Assembly (NCBI RefSeq): GCF_002250835.2 | Contig: NZ_NOJY02000011.1 | Location: 59,209 to 123,208 of the forward strand | Reading direction: 5' to 3' | DNA: 64,000 nt | DNA from: Romboutsia weinsteinii | Lineage (GTDB): Bacteria > Bacillota > Clostridia > Peptostreptococcales > Peptostreptococcaceae | In this document: positions 53,000 to 62,699 of the stretch, in pieces | Layout: each line of letters starts with the position of its first letter | Numbering within the stretch: position 1 is the stretch's first letter | Program-made: the position numbers and the translations under genes | Notes under the pieces: model-generated | What the model was told of the DNA's origin: nothing | Database searches by the model: none | Seen by the model: only the letters and a program-made list of their open reading frames with translations

Positions 53000-54364
53000 T
53001 CACACTTTAGTATTAATCATTAACGAAACCTCTGCACCAACTTCGTCTTCTCTATTTTTTAAAATTACAAAACCACCATGCTTTTTAGCTACAGATTCTA
53101 CAATATACAATCCCATACCATAATGTTCTCCAACTTTTCTTTCATTTGCTTCCATATAAAATTGACTTGTGGCATTTTTGAGTCCACTCTCATTAAATCC
53201 TCTACCAGAATCCCTTATAGTAAATATAAACATATCTTCCTTCTCACTTACTACAAACTCAATCTCACTTTTTGTAGGTGAATAGTCAACTGCATTTGAC
53301 ATTATGTTTACAATAGCTCTCATTAAGAGTTCTTTATTCCCTATAATTATTTTTGTTTTATAACTCATCTTATTAGAAAGTGCTATGCTTTTTAATGAAC
53401 ACAAAGCGTAAAGTTCACGTTTTAATTCTTCTACAAATTTATCTATGTCAATAGCTTCTTTAGTTTCATTTTTTTCTAAAGATGATTTTGATATATCAAT
53501 TAATATTGATATATATTTTTCAACTTTATCTGCATTATTAATAATGTAGTCTGTAAACTCTCTATCCTCTTGACATAGTTGACTTTCCTTTAAAAGTTCT
53601 GCGTTTCCTTTTATTATGGTTATTGGTGTTTTTATATCATGAGCTAGCGCACATATTTGATTTTTCTTTTCCTTTTCCATATACCACTGCATCATTAACG
53701 ATTCTTTTAAGGCTATTTTCATATTTGAAATTGAAATTAATACTTCATTAAATTCTTTTACGTCACTATTTTTCACTTCAAAATCTAAGTCTTGATTCAT
53801 TATTTTCTCCGTTGATAATTTAAGAGGATGCAATTCTTTTTTTAATTTTTCACCAAATTTTATTGCTATGATAAGTGCTATAAATATAAATCCAGTTAAA
53901 AATACAACTATTAATAGTTTTTCTGGGTATGGTATTAAGTCATGCAGTATCTTTGATGTAAAGTGTGCTTTAATATCAGATCCTATTATACAAGTTCCAT
54001 CTTTAAAAATTATTTTATTGTAAACATATTTACTGCTAAATTTTTCTCCATATAAGTATTTGTTTATGTTCTTTGTTTCCTCTTCATCGGTATTTGCTTT
54101 AACCACTTTATTTTTATTATCAAAAAAAATGTATTTACTTGAATAAGGTATTTTACTTGAATCAAACTCTAACCCCTGCTTCGCTTCTAGTTTTAATTTT
54201 TCTACTTGATTTTCCATATAGTTGGCAGGTTTTATTATATCCTTATTAACAGAAATATTAATAAATGCTACTAATGAAAAAATCCATATTATACTTAAAA
54301 TACAGAAACTAATCAAGTATCCTAAAAATATCAGGTACAGACTTTTTCCTCTTTTTATATCCAT
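53000..54364 (-). CDS. sensor histidine kinase of the CprABC-like locus
   Basis: Kinase of 454 residues with helices at about 12-37 and 150-172 around an outside domain, a HAMP-like linker, the phosphoacceptor motif LAHDIKTPITIIKG and an ATPase domain ending in GMGLYIVESV. It resembles the kinases next to lantibiotic-protection transporters. The start overlaps the regulator stop by 10 bp. It is last in the five-gene operon. Confidence 0.85.
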   Translation of the reverse strand: MDIKRGKSLYLIFLGYLISFCILSIIWIFSLVAFINISVNKDIIKPANYMENQVEKLKLEAKQGLEFDSSKIPYSSKYIFFDNKNKVVKANTDEEETKNINKYLYGEKFSSKYVYNKIIFKDGTCIIGSDIKAHFTSKILHDLIPYPEKLLIVVFLTGFIFIALIIAIKFGEKLKKELHPLKLSTEKIMNQDLDFEVKNSDVKEFNEVLISISNMKIALKESLMMQWYMEKEKKNQICALAHDIKTPITIIKGNAELLKESQLCQEDREFTDYIINNADKVEKYISILIDISKSSLEKNETKEAIDIDKFVEELKRELYALCSLKSIALSNKMSYKTKIIIGNKELLMRAIVNIMSNAVDYSPTKSEIEFVVSEKEDMFIFTIRDSGRGFNESGLKNATSQFYMEANERKVGEHYGMGLYIVESVAKKHGGFVILKNREDEVGAEVSLMINTKV

Positions 54365-55020
54365 TTATATCCTATCCCCCAAACTGTTGTGATGGGGCTT
54401 TCTATATACTTAGTAAGCTTAGCACGTATATTTTTTATATGTTCTCTAATACAGCTACTGTCACTATCTTTGTCAAATCCATAAACTTCTATAAAAATTT
54501 GTTCTAGTGTAAAAACTTGTCCCTTGTGTCTTGCTAAATACTCACAAATTTTATATTCACCTTTTGTAAGTAGTATTTTTTCATCATTGAAATATATTTC
54601 TTTTGATTTTAAGTTAAATTTTAATTCATTTGTTAATAAAACTTGTTGTTTTTCTCTATGTTCTCTTCTGAGATGAGCCTCTACTCTTGCCCTTAATTCC
54701 AAAATACTAAAAGGCTTTTTTATATAATCATCTGCACCTATAGAAAATCCTTCTAATATATCTTCCTCCATAGTTTTGGCAGTTATGAAAATTATTGGAC
54801 AATCAACTTCATCTCGAATATCTCTACATAAAGTAAATCCATCTACTGTTGGCATCATTACATCTAATAGTATTAAATCAAATTTATTAAGTTCTTCTTT
54901 ACTAATATCTATTGCATTATTTCTTATAGTAACTGCGTATCCCTGCTTTTTCAATGCATTTTTTATTAAATTGCAGATCTCAATCTCATCATCAACTACT
55001 AAAATATTTATATTATTCAT
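54355..55020 (-). CDS. OmpR-family response regulator of the CprABC-like locus
   Basis: Regulator of 221 residues: receiver with Asp in ILLDVMMPTVDG and a C-terminal OmpR winged helix ending GIGYKWI. AAGGAG precedes the ATG. It lies between the second permease and the kinase. It should activate this same operon in response to peptide stress, as in known Cpr systems; that is family inference. Confidence 0.87.
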   Translation of the reverse strand: MNNINILVVDDEIEICNLIKNALKKQGYAVTIRNNAIDISKEELNKFDLILLDVMMPTVDGFTLCRDIRDEVDCPIIFITAKTMEEDILEGFSIGADDYIKKPFSILELRARVEAHLRREHREKQQVLLTNELKFNLKSKEIYFNDEKILLTKGEYKICEYLARHKGQVFTLEQIFIEVYGFDKDSDSSCIREHIKNIRAKLTKYIESPITTVWGIGYKWI

Positions 55021-55034
55021 AAATACTCCTTACT

Positions 55035-55781
55035 CTAATAATTTTCTCTTTTCCCTTCCCAATGATTACTAAATATTAATTGTGAAATAAAAGTTATAGC
55101 TATAAATATTATCATTATAAATATACCTTGTATTATCTCACTATTTTGAATTAATATATTTTCCTTGTACATTATAAAGTAAGAAGATAATCTCATTGAA
55201 TATGCCCAAGGTATCACTTGCCATATTCCATCTCCTAAGCCAGTTAACATAAGTGCTGAAATAAGGCTTCCAATTATTCCAATTCCAATTGATGCACCTT
55301 TGCCAAAAGAAAATACTACTAAATATTGTATCATATATAAAAGTATGTTACTTGAGAATACTATCAAAGTTTCTTTATAATAAAAACTTATCTTTATAGA
55401 TTCATTTCCCATAATATAAAACATAATTCCAAAACTTAGTATTGCTATAAACGTTGATATTAATCCTAAAATAATTATTGATATTAACTTGCTAAAATGG
55501 GGAAGGTATTTTTTATTAGGAGTAGTTAAAAAGTATTGAAACCCTCCACATTCTTCTTGTTCATATACCATATTCAATATAATAGATATTATTAAAGGGA
55601 ATGACATTGAAATAATTTGAATATAGGAAATAACTTTATCTAATTCATTCCATGGAGAAACTGAGTAGTACACTAAAAAAGGTATCATAGCTAACACTGG
55701 AATAATAAAATGTACTTTAATTATTTTTGAATGATAGAATTTATAAAAATCTATCTTTATATAATTTATAAAACTTGGCAT
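55035..55781 (-). CDS. lantibiotic immunity ABC permease, MutG/CprC type
   Basis: Membrane protein of 248 residues with six helices. The N-terminal text KIDFYKFYHSKIIKVHFIIP and its length fit the second permease of lantibiotic-protection transporters. It starts 2 bp after the first permease gene. With the ATPase and first permease it would expel lantibiotics from the membrane. The specific peptide is unknown. Confidence 0.82.
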   Translation of the reverse strand: MPSFINYIKIDFYKFYHSKIIKVHFIIPVLAMIPFLVYYSVSPWNELDKVISYIQIISMSFPLIISIILNMVYEQEECGGFQYFLTTPNKKYLPHFSKLISIIILGLISTFIAILSFGIMFYIMGNESIKISFYYKETLIVFSSNILLYMIQYLVVFSFGKGASIGIGIIGSLISALMLTGLGDGIWQVIPWAYSMRLSSYFIMYKENILIQNSEIIQGIFIMIIFIAITFISQLIFSNHWEGKRENY

Positions 55782-55783
55782 AA

Positions 55784-56506
55784 TTAAACCTCCTGTTTTT
55801 CAAACCATTTTGCAGTTAGATACGACATTACAATATAAAGCGGAACAGTTACTACTACACCTATTAATATAACTTTTATATCAAATGGATACGCTCCAGC
55901 CTCAACAGATAAACCATTTGGCATAACTCTTATTACATAACACATAAGTTTTGATGGTATCGCAAATGGTATCCACCAGATTGGTGTTAACGCTAATAGT
56001 ATGCCACCAAGAAAATTGCATAAAATGCTAATAATTATAGTAAATCCAGTGCTAAATTTCATGGCTAAGTACATCAGCACCGGTATTTGCCACGAGAACG
56101 TTATAAATAATATTGTAGATGCTAATAAACTATTTTGAACTTGAATAGCGGTTTCAAATATAAATCCCATAATTGTTATTACTACGAAAAACACTAAACA
56201 ACTTAACCCTAAATACATAGTACTGATAATAATTTTAGAATACCAAATTTTTTGTTTATCCACTATAACACTAAATAATCCATTGAATTTTCTTTTCCTA
56301 TCATTAGATATAATAAATGAGCATATCATAGTAAAGCTTCCTGGTAATATTAATGTATACCACCAGTTATAAGCACTTGTTTGTATATAGTATCCTCCCA
56401 TTAATACAAAAGCTATTGCTATACTTACTAATGGAGCTAAATATATTAATTTTTTTTGAAAAGTATGCTTTTGTTTTAGGTGCTCTGATTGTAGTATTTT
56501 ATTCAT
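55784..56506 (-). CDS. lantibiotic immunity ABC permease, MutE/CprB type
   Basis: Membrane protein of 240 residues with six helices, beginning MNKILQSEHLKQKHTFQKK as in MutE/EpiE permeases. The ATG at 56506 overlaps the ATPase stop by 8 bp; a TTG at 56530 gives a longer frame without a better site. It pairs with the MutG-like permease. Confidence 0.83.
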   Translation of the reverse strand: MNKILQSEHLKQKHTFQKKLIYLAPLVSIAIAFVLMGGYYIQTSAYNWWYTLILPGSFTMICSFIISNDRKRKFNGLFSVIVDKQKIWYSKIIISTMYLGLSCLVFFVVITIMGFIFETAIQVQNSLLASTILFITFSWQIPVLMYLAMKFSTGFTIIISILCNFLGGILLALTPIWWIPFAIPSKLMCYVIRVMPNGLSVEAGAYPFDIKVILIGVVVTVPLYIVMSYLTAKWFEKQEV

Positions 56507-57203
56507 ATTTAGTACCTGCCTTTTTAACAACTTCTAAAAATAACTTTTCTAAATCTATATCCTCTTGAACCTTTTCTTGATACCAAAGTTGACCATTTGC
56601 AATTATTCCTATATAATCTGCAATTTGATCTACTTCAGATAAAATGTGGCTAGATATGATTACTGTTATTCCTTTTTTGGGGAATGATTTAATTAATTCT
56701 CTTAAATCTCCTATGCCTATTGGGTCTAATCCATTAGTAGGCTCATCTAAGATTAATAGTTTTGGATTATTTAATAAAGCTATTGCAATTCCTAGTCTTT
56801 GTTTCATTCCCATTGAAAACTTGCCTGCTTTTTTGTTTCCTGTATTTGTAAGGTTAACAATTTCTAGAACTTCTTCAATTCTTGAATCTGGTAAGTTGTA
56901 TAATAGTGTACGTACTTTTAGATTTTCTCTTGCGGTTAGGTTTTCATATATTGGCGGTTGCTCTATAAGTGAACCTATTTCTAATAAGTCATTTCTTGAC
57001 CATACTTTTTCTTTGTATATTATTTCTCCTGATGTAGGATTTATCATTCCTGTAAGCATTTTAAGTAATGTTGATTTTCCAGCTCCATTTGGGCCTAGCA
57101 ATCCATATATTGAATTCTTTGGTACTAGTAAAGATATATCTTTATTTACTTCTTGTTTTTTATAGCTTTTATTTAAATTTTTTGTCTGTATCATATATTT
57201 CAT
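56499..57203 (-). CDS. lantibiotic protection ABC transporter ATP-binding protein, CprA type
   Basis: ATPase of 234 residues with Walker A GPNGAGKS near 37, the signature FSMGMKQRL and Walker B LLILDEPTNG. In place of the usual Q-loop glutamine it has LIEQPPIYENLT, with the Glu common to lantibiotic-immunity ATPases. AAGGGATG precedes the ATG. First gene of the operon, which continues through two permeases to the regulator and kinase. Confidence 0.88.
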   Translation of the reverse strand: MKYMIQTKNLNKSYKKQEVNKDISLLVPKNSIYGLLGPNGAGKSTLLKMLTGMINPTSGEIIYKEKVWSRNDLLEIGSLIEQPPIYENLTARENLKVRTLLYNLPDSRIEEVLEIVNLTNTGNKKAGKFSMGMKQRLGIAIALLNNPKLLILDEPTNGLDPIGIGDLRELIKSFPKKGITVIISSHILSEVDQIADYIGIIANGQLWYQEKVQEDIDLEKLFLEVVKKAGTKYE

Positions 57204-57295
57204 AAAAAAACATCCCTTCTACTTTTTGATTTAATAAAAGTATAAAGAATGTTTATAAGGATTTTATAAGGATTAGTATTTTTTATACTATAAAT

Positions 57296-57330
57296 AAAAA
57301 ACACATTGACTATTATATCAATGTGTTTTT
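57296..57330 (-). terminator. terminator upstream of the CprABC-like operon
   Basis: AAAACACATTGA pairs with TCAATGTGTTTT; the minus strand continues with six T. It ends any transcript coming from the broken peptidase and beta-galactosidase side. Confidence 0.85.
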
Positions 57331-57376
57331 CGTGTATTTCAATGGTGGAGACGAATCGCAGGAATAATACCCACGA
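57330..57376 (-). repeat. 47-bp intergenic repeat, reference copy
   Basis: Runs from TCGTG to CCCACGA. The minus strand contains TCGTCTCCACCATTGAAA, which looks like the last bases of a tmRNA or tRNA-like gene with its CCA. Terminator 57296-57330 adjoins it. Confidence 0.7.
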
Positions 57377-57530
57377 TCCAAAATTTTATATTTTTCTTAC
57401 CATAAATGGGTATTTATTTAATTAAATCATAAATTATTTTATATTATCAAACTAAAAATAGTTTTTACTTTTAAGATAAAAATATATTGGATCTACAGAG
57501 ATTATGTTAAACATATTCTTTTCATCCCAA

Positions 57531-57940
57531 TCATAATTTTTTACTATCCATTAATAACTGTATTTTACCATCAACATCTTGGTACTCTTCTACTTCTATA
57601 TTTTTGTATACTCCTGGATAATTATTATCATAAATTTCTATACGGTATTCATCTAGATATCTATTATTTTTTAATAGTTTCTGACCTACAATGGCATGTC
57701 CTGAACCATTTCCTCTAAACCCAATTAATATAGGTCCTTGTTTTATATCATAACTTAGCACTCCTATACTTTTAATCGGTACCTCTATATATATGTTCTT
57801 TATTATCTAATTTATATGCTTTTTCATATTTTAGGAAAGAATATCTCATATTTTTATCTGTTTGTAATGGTAATCTACCTTGATAATTCAATATACTAGC
57901 TAGAGCCATACCGTAGCAAGCTCTACCTTCTCTTCTATTT
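57531..57940 (-). pseudogene. truncated, frameshifted papain-like cysteine peptidase
   Basis: Two frames joined by a slip in an AT-dinucleotide run near 57780 read as one protein. The catalytic Cys lies in GRACYGMALASILN, His in GNGSGHAIVG and the Asn/Asp in IYDNNYPGVY, as in C39/papain-like enzymes. The N-terminal part is missing: the frame begins inside the last codons of the beta-galactosidase gene, which marks a recombination junction. Exact family not resolved. Confidence 0.6.
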
Positions 57941-60004
57941 ATTTCTAACTATTCTCACACCGTAAGGTTCTAGCTCTAAAGTTTTGTTGATTTTTTCTCC
58001 ATTTTCCATGTTTATTAAATCAAAATCTTTAATATCTATAACCTTATCTTCATCTGTAAAGTTCATGAAGAATACAAATTCGTTATTTTCATCTCTACGA
58101 ACTTGAGCATTAACTCCTGTTGGTAAATCTAATTCTATAGCTCTTTGTAACTTTATCTTTTGTGCTACACTTCTGTAGAAGTCAGCTAAGAATTCATCAT
58201 TGTTTCTAAATGCTATGTAGTATGCTTCACCTTCTCCAAACTTATTGCAAGTTAATGCAGGCATTCCTTTATAGAAATCTGTTTTATAAGTTGCAAGAAC
58301 TTCTGCACCCTCTGAATGTATTAAATCACAGAATATTTTAGCCTCATATTCACCGCTCATAGATAGACTATTGTTATCTTCTATAGTTACATAATTTACA
58401 TCTTCATCATAAAGAGCATCTAACTCTTCTGCCCATATACCTGTAACTTTTCTAAGTGGACCAGGGAATCCTCCTAAGAAACATAAGTCATTTTCATCAA
58501 CAATTCCACTCCAGTAAGTAGTTATTAAAGTTCCCCCTGCTTTTACAAACTCCTCAAGTCTTTCACCAACACCAGGTCTTACCATATAAAGCATTGGGGC
58601 TACAACAACTTTATATTTAGAGAATGAACAATCCATATTTATAACATCTACAGGAATTGACATATCCCAGAATGCTCTATAGTGCTTTTGAACTGTATCA
58701 AAGTAATCCTTCTTCTCTATTCTTGGACCTTGAGCATCATTTACAGCCCAGAAGTTTTCCCAATCATAAATAACTGCTACTTCTGGCTCTACAGATGTTC
58801 CCATTACGTCCTTTAGATTAGTTAATATTTCACCTACTCTTGTTACATCTCTAAATACTCTTGTATTTTCATGTCCACAGTGGTCTACTACAGCTCCATG
58901 GAATTTTTCTGATGATCCTCTACTTTTTCTCCATTGGAAATACTGTACAGTATCTGAACCATGTGCTACTGCTTGTATAGAAGATAATATGTGCATACCA
59001 GGTCTTCTTAGCTTAGCTACTGATTGCCAGTTTGTTGAACTTGGAGAACTTTCCATCATCATAAATGGTTTTCCATTTAATATCGATCTATTTAAGTCAT
59101 GAACAAATCCAATTCTACTACCTTCATGATTGTCAGATCTATCTCCATGCCAGTAAGGATAGTTATCCCATGATACTACATCTAAATAAGGTGCAAATTT
59201 CCAATAGTCAATACCTCTCTCAAGTGATATATAATCATGGAAGTTTGTAGTTACAGGAATATCTGGTGATATTTCTTTTAGTATGCTTCTCTCGTGCTTG
59301 TAATAATCTAATGTTTGATGAGTAACAAATCTCATCCAATCTAGATTTAGTCCATGTAATGCTGGTTCTCCGTGTGGTGCTGGAGCCTCTATTTCACTCC
59401 AATCTTGATATGTATGACTCCAGAATTTACTCCACCATGCATGGTTTAGCTTATCTAAATTATTGTCATATTTTTCTTTTAAGTATTCTCTAAATGCCTC
59501 TTCACATAAATGACAGTTACATTGTCCTTCAAATTCGTTAGATATATGCCACATAATTAATGCTGGGTGGTCTTTATATCTTTCAGCTAATAATCTATCT
59601 ATTATTGCAATTTTTTCTCTATATATAGGCGATGTATAACAATGGTTATGACGCTCTCCGTATAGGTTTCTCACTCTATTAGGTGTAACCCTTAAAGTCT
59701 CTGGATATTTCTTAGCCATCCATGCAGGTTTAGCTCCACTTGGAGTAGCAAGAATAACATAATTTCCATTTTTGTGCATTAAATCCATTACTTCATCTAG
59801 CCATTCAAAATTAAAAACTCCTTCTTGTGGCTCTAACATAGTCCATGAGAATATCCCTACTGCTACAACATTTGAATGAGAAAGCTTCATTAATCTAACA
59901 TCTTCTCCCCAAATACTAGGCATATCAATCCATTGTTCTGGGTTATAATCTGCCCCATGAAGCATTTTATCTACTTTAGAACTTATTGGTCCGTAATTTT
60001 TCAT
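57935..60004 (-). CDS. GH42 beta-galactosidase
   Basis: Cytoplasmic glycosidase of 689 residues, the usual GH42 length. Glu157 in WHISNEFEGQ is the expected acid/base and Glu318 in FMMMESSPSSTNW the nucleophile. The cysteines of CNCHLCEEA form the GH42 zinc site. No signal peptide is present. GGGGGG precedes the ATG. It lies 120 bp after an APC permease gene on the same strand and is probably controlled by the divergent AraC regulator. Natural substrates may be beta-galactosides other than lactose. Confidence 0.88.
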   Translation of the reverse strand: MKNYGPISSKVDKMLHGADYNPEQWIDMPSIWGEDVRLMKLSHSNVVAVGIFSWTMLEPQEGVFNFEWLDEVMDLMHKNGNYVILATPSGAKPAWMAKKYPETLRVTPNRVRNLYGERHNHCYTSPIYREKIAIIDRLLAERYKDHPALIMWHISNEFEGQCNCHLCEEAFREYLKEKYDNNLDKLNHAWWSKFWSHTYQDWSEIEAPAPHGEPALHGLNLDWMRFVTHQTLDYYKHERSILKEISPDIPVTTNFHDYISLERGIDYWKFAPYLDVVSWDNYPYWHGDRSDNHEGSRIGFVHDLNRSILNGKPFMMMESSPSSTNWQSVAKLRRPGMHILSSIQAVAHGSDTVQYFQWRKSRGSSEKFHGAVVDHCGHENTRVFRDVTRVGEILTNLKDVMGTSVEPEVAVIYDWENFWAVNDAQGPRIEKKDYFDTVQKHYRAFWDMSIPVDVINMDCSFSKYKVVVAPMLYMVRPGVGERLEEFVKAGGTLITTYWSGIVDENDLCFLGGFPGPLRKVTGIWAEELDALYDEDVNYVTIEDNNSLSMSGEYEAKIFCDLIHSEGAEVLATYKTDFYKGMPALTCNKFGEGEAYYIAFRNNDEFLADFYRSVAQKIKLQRAIELDLPTGVNAQVRRDENNEFVFFMNFTDEDKVIDIKDFDLINMENGEKINKTLELEPYGVRIVRNK

Positions 60005-60029
60005 AATAATCCCCCCATATTTTTAGTTA

Positions 60030-60073
60030 ATCATCAAAGTAGTTAAGTAAACTTTTAAATCTACTTTGATGAT
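60030..60073. promoter_or_regulatory. perfect 13-bp inverted repeat between permease and beta-galactosidase
   Basis: ATCATCAAAGTAG (60030-60042) and CTACTTTGATGAT (60061-60073) are exact complements 18 bases apart, with no T-run. It could be an operator, or an RNA stem that sets the relative levels of the two genes. Confidence 0.5.
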
Positions 60074-60124
60074 CGCATTATTGTATTTTTTACATTAAAT
60101 ATCTTTTAATGTTTTCTATAGAAT

Positions 60125-61600
60125 TTATGCCATAGATGTAACTAATTCATTAGCTACTTCTTTACCTACTTTTTTCTCATATTTTCTCCAACGAATTTCA
60201 GCAAATCCTATGAATATAACTAATCCTAATACATTGTATAATAATACGAATACTGGGTTAGTTGCTCCTGCCTCTAATGTTCCATTGAAGTATGCTTCAA
60301 ATGTTTCTGGTGATGGAACTGAAGATATTATGAACACGAATGTAAATAGTGTTAATAATAAAACTCCTAACGCTATTCCAAATGTTCTAGATCCAACCTT
60401 GAAATTTCTTTCCATATCATCCTTTTTAGCTCTTAATACTATATATCCAACTAGGAAGAACAGTACCGGAATTAATGAAGTAGAAGCTGTCATGTTTATT
60501 AACATTTCAAGTAAGCTATCTATAGAACCTATTCCTAGAGCTGGTATTATTAATAATACTGTTACTATCATAGCTTGAAGATATAGTGCATTTACAGGAT
60601 TTCCTTTATCATCAGTTTTTGCAACCCAGCTACCAAATATCCCTTCTGGTATCTCAGAGAATAATACTTTTACTGGTGCCGCAGTCCATAATACTAATGA
60701 ACCTAAACTTGCAAGTAACATTATAAATCCTACAATATTTGTAACTATATTTCCTAAACCGTAGTGATTACCTAATATTCTAAATGCATCAAACAATCCA
60801 TTAGAGAAGTTACCTGATAGAGTTTCAGCTGGAACAACTAAACCTACAGATACAGCTCCTAAAGCATATAATCCCCCAACAACTATAGTAGACATTAACA
60901 TTGTTCTTATAAATGTCTTGTTTCCACCTTTTACATCTTTGATGTATACTCCTATACTTTCAGCTCCACCAACAGCTTGTAATACCCAAGCTAAAACCAT
61001 AAAGTATGTCCAATTGAATTTTGGCATAATAGTTTCAGTAGTAAATTCTTGAGCTGGCGATTCTCCTAAGAATAATATAACTCCAAAAGATAACACTATG
61101 AATCCTAATCCTAATACTATTCTAGCCATTCCTGAAATATTTGTAATTTTAGCTATCCAAGATACACCCTTTGTTGATATGAATGTTACTATCCAGAATA
61201 ATACTATTGATATTATTGATATTAAAACTGTTTTTCCATCAAATACATTTCTACCAGTTAATGTGAATGATGCGTATATTAATACTTTTGGTAATAATGA
61301 CGTAAAGAAAAATAAATTAACAAAGAAATATGACCACGATCCTAGGAATGCCCATCTTGCACCTAGTGATTTTTTTATCCAACTATTTATACCTGATTCT
61401 GAATCTGAACTTGCTGATGCAAACTCCCCTATCATTAATGCAAATGGGAAGAAGTAAAATATTGTTCCAAATATGTACGATGGTATTGTAGCTAATCCAA
61501 TATTTACACTACTATCAATAATATTCCCAAATGAAAACACTGCTGTAAAAGTCATTAACATTAGTGCACTTGAACTTAAGGTTCTTCTTTCTTCTTTCAT
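60125..61600 (-). CDS. APC family amino acid permease
   Basis: Transporter of 491 residues with twelve or more helices. The conserved early text FTAVFSFGNIIDSSVNIGLA and GGAESIGVYIKDVKGGNKTF fit the glutamate/GABA antiporter-like and YjeM-like branch of APC permeases. Its position ahead of a beta-galactosidase is unusual, since no sugar transporter is present. AGGAGG precedes the ATG. Substrate not predictable. Confidence 0.85.
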   Translation of the reverse strand: MKEERRTLSSSALMLMTFTAVFSFGNIIDSSVNIGLATIPSYIFGTIFYFFPFALMIGEFASASSDSESGINSWIKKSLGARWAFLGSWSYFFVNLFFFTSLLPKVLIYASFTLTGRNVFDGKTVLISIISIVLFWIVTFISTKGVSWIAKITNISGMARIVLGLGFIVLSFGVILFLGESPAQEFTTETIMPKFNWTYFMVLAWVLQAVGGAESIGVYIKDVKGGNKTFIRTMLMSTIVVGGLYALGAVSVGLVVPAETLSGNFSNGLFDAFRILGNHYGLGNIVTNIVGFIMLLASLGSLVLWTAAPVKVLFSEIPEGIFGSWVAKTDDKGNPVNALYLQAMIVTVLLIIPALGIGSIDSLLEMLINMTASTSLIPVLFFLVGYIVLRAKKDDMERNFKVGSRTFGIALGVLLLTLFTFVFIISSVPSPETFEAYFNGTLEAGATNPVFVLLYNVLGLVIFIGFAEIRWRKYEKKVGKEVANELVTSMA

Positions 61601-61809
61601 GTATAACCCCTCCTAATGAAATATAAATTATACCCCTTTTTAAAAAAACGTTTTTCTTAAAATTATAATATCATACAGAATTATCTCTATCAATGCACTA
61701 ATGTTTCTATATTTTGTACTTTTGTTGTCTATATTTTATTTTAAAAATTGACAATAATCTTTATTTATCATATATTTTAATAGGTATTTTGATAAAAAAG
61801 GAGAAATTA

Positions 61810-62631
61810 ATGAATAAAATAGGTATTTTTTCAACTGAGTTAAAACCTAGCAATGAATTGTATATTTTTGAGTGCGGATACGAACATTGCGAACCAAGGG
61901 ATCCATACCAATACGAACCTATTGATTACTACTTAATCCACTATATACTAGAAGGTGAAGGATTATTCTTTATAAATGACCAATGTTATCATCTAAAAGC
62001 AGGAGATGGATTTTTTATTCCACCTGATACTGCTAATAATTATTATGCTTTGAAAGATAACCCTTGGGTTTATAGATGGATTGGAATAAATGGTCTTAAA
62101 GCTAAAGAATTGTTATCAATGTGTGGATTCAAAAACGACAATTTTGTTTTTAGATACACTGAAGATAATAAATTAGATGACTATTTTAGAAATATTTATG
62201 AATGCTGTTGTGATGATGATTTATATATGGCATTAGGATATTTATATCAACTTTTCTCTCTGTTAAAAGTTGACAATCATGAAAACGTTGTAGATAATTA
62301 TTCGCCCTACAACGAGTATATTGATAAAGGTATAAATTTTATTAAAGATAACTACTACAAAAATATAACCGTTTCAGATGTAAGTAATTATCTAACTATT
62401 GACAGAAGCTATTTTTATAAAATATTTAAACAGAGTATGATGGTTACTCCTCAACAATATATAATTGAATATAGAATACAAAAGGCCTGTTCTCTACTTA
62501 GAAAAAGTAGTTACTCTATAAATAAAATAAGTGATTTAGTTGGATTTTCATCCCAGGCATATTTTTCAAAGATATTTAAAAAAACGCTAGGTGTGACTCC
62601 TTTTGAGTACAGAAATACATTCATTAAATAA
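61810..62631 (+). CDS. AraC family transcriptional regulator
   Basis: Regulator of 273 residues. Residues 10-110 form a cupin-like ligand-binding domain (YLIHYILEGEGLFFINDQ, GDGFFIPPDT), followed by two AraC helix-turn-helices (TVSDVSNYLTIDRSYFYKIF and KISDLVGFSSQAYFSKIF). The ATG at 61810 has AAGGAG upstream; a frame from 61714 crosses the promoter. It is divergent from the permease and beta-galactosidase genes and probably activates them in response to a sugar, as in other MsmR-like proteins. Confidence 0.87.
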   Translation: MNKIGIFSTELKPSNELYIFECGYEHCEPRDPYQYEPIDYYLIHYILEGEGLFFINDQCYHLKAGDGFFIPPDTANNYYALKDNPWVYRWIGINGLKAKELLSMCGFKNDNFVFRYTEDNKLDDYFRNIYECCCDDDLYMALGYLYQLFSLLKVDNHENVVDNYSPYNEYIDKGINFIKDNYYKNITVSDVSNYLTIDRSYFYKIFKQSMMVTPQQYIIEYRIQKACSLLRKSSYSINKISDLVGFSSQAYFSKIFKKTLGVTPFEYRNTFIK

Positions 62632-62665
62632 TCACAATGTTTATTTAATTTATTACACATACAAA

Positions 62666-62699
62666 AAGCTATGCTAAATACAAATATTCAGCATAGCTT
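62666..62699. terminator. bidirectional terminator after the AraC gene
   Basis: AAGCTATGCT (62666-62675) pairs perfectly with AGCATAGCTT (62690-62699), with T-rich sequence on both sides. Confidence 0.75.

Noticed and set aside
56644..57165. Plus-strand frame of 173 codons
   Set aside because: Antisense of the intact CprA-like ATPase; no ribosome site.
61630..61680. CcpA site ahead of the permease
   Set aside because: An AAAAAACGTTTTT palindrome is present but lacks the flanking bases of a catabolite-response element.
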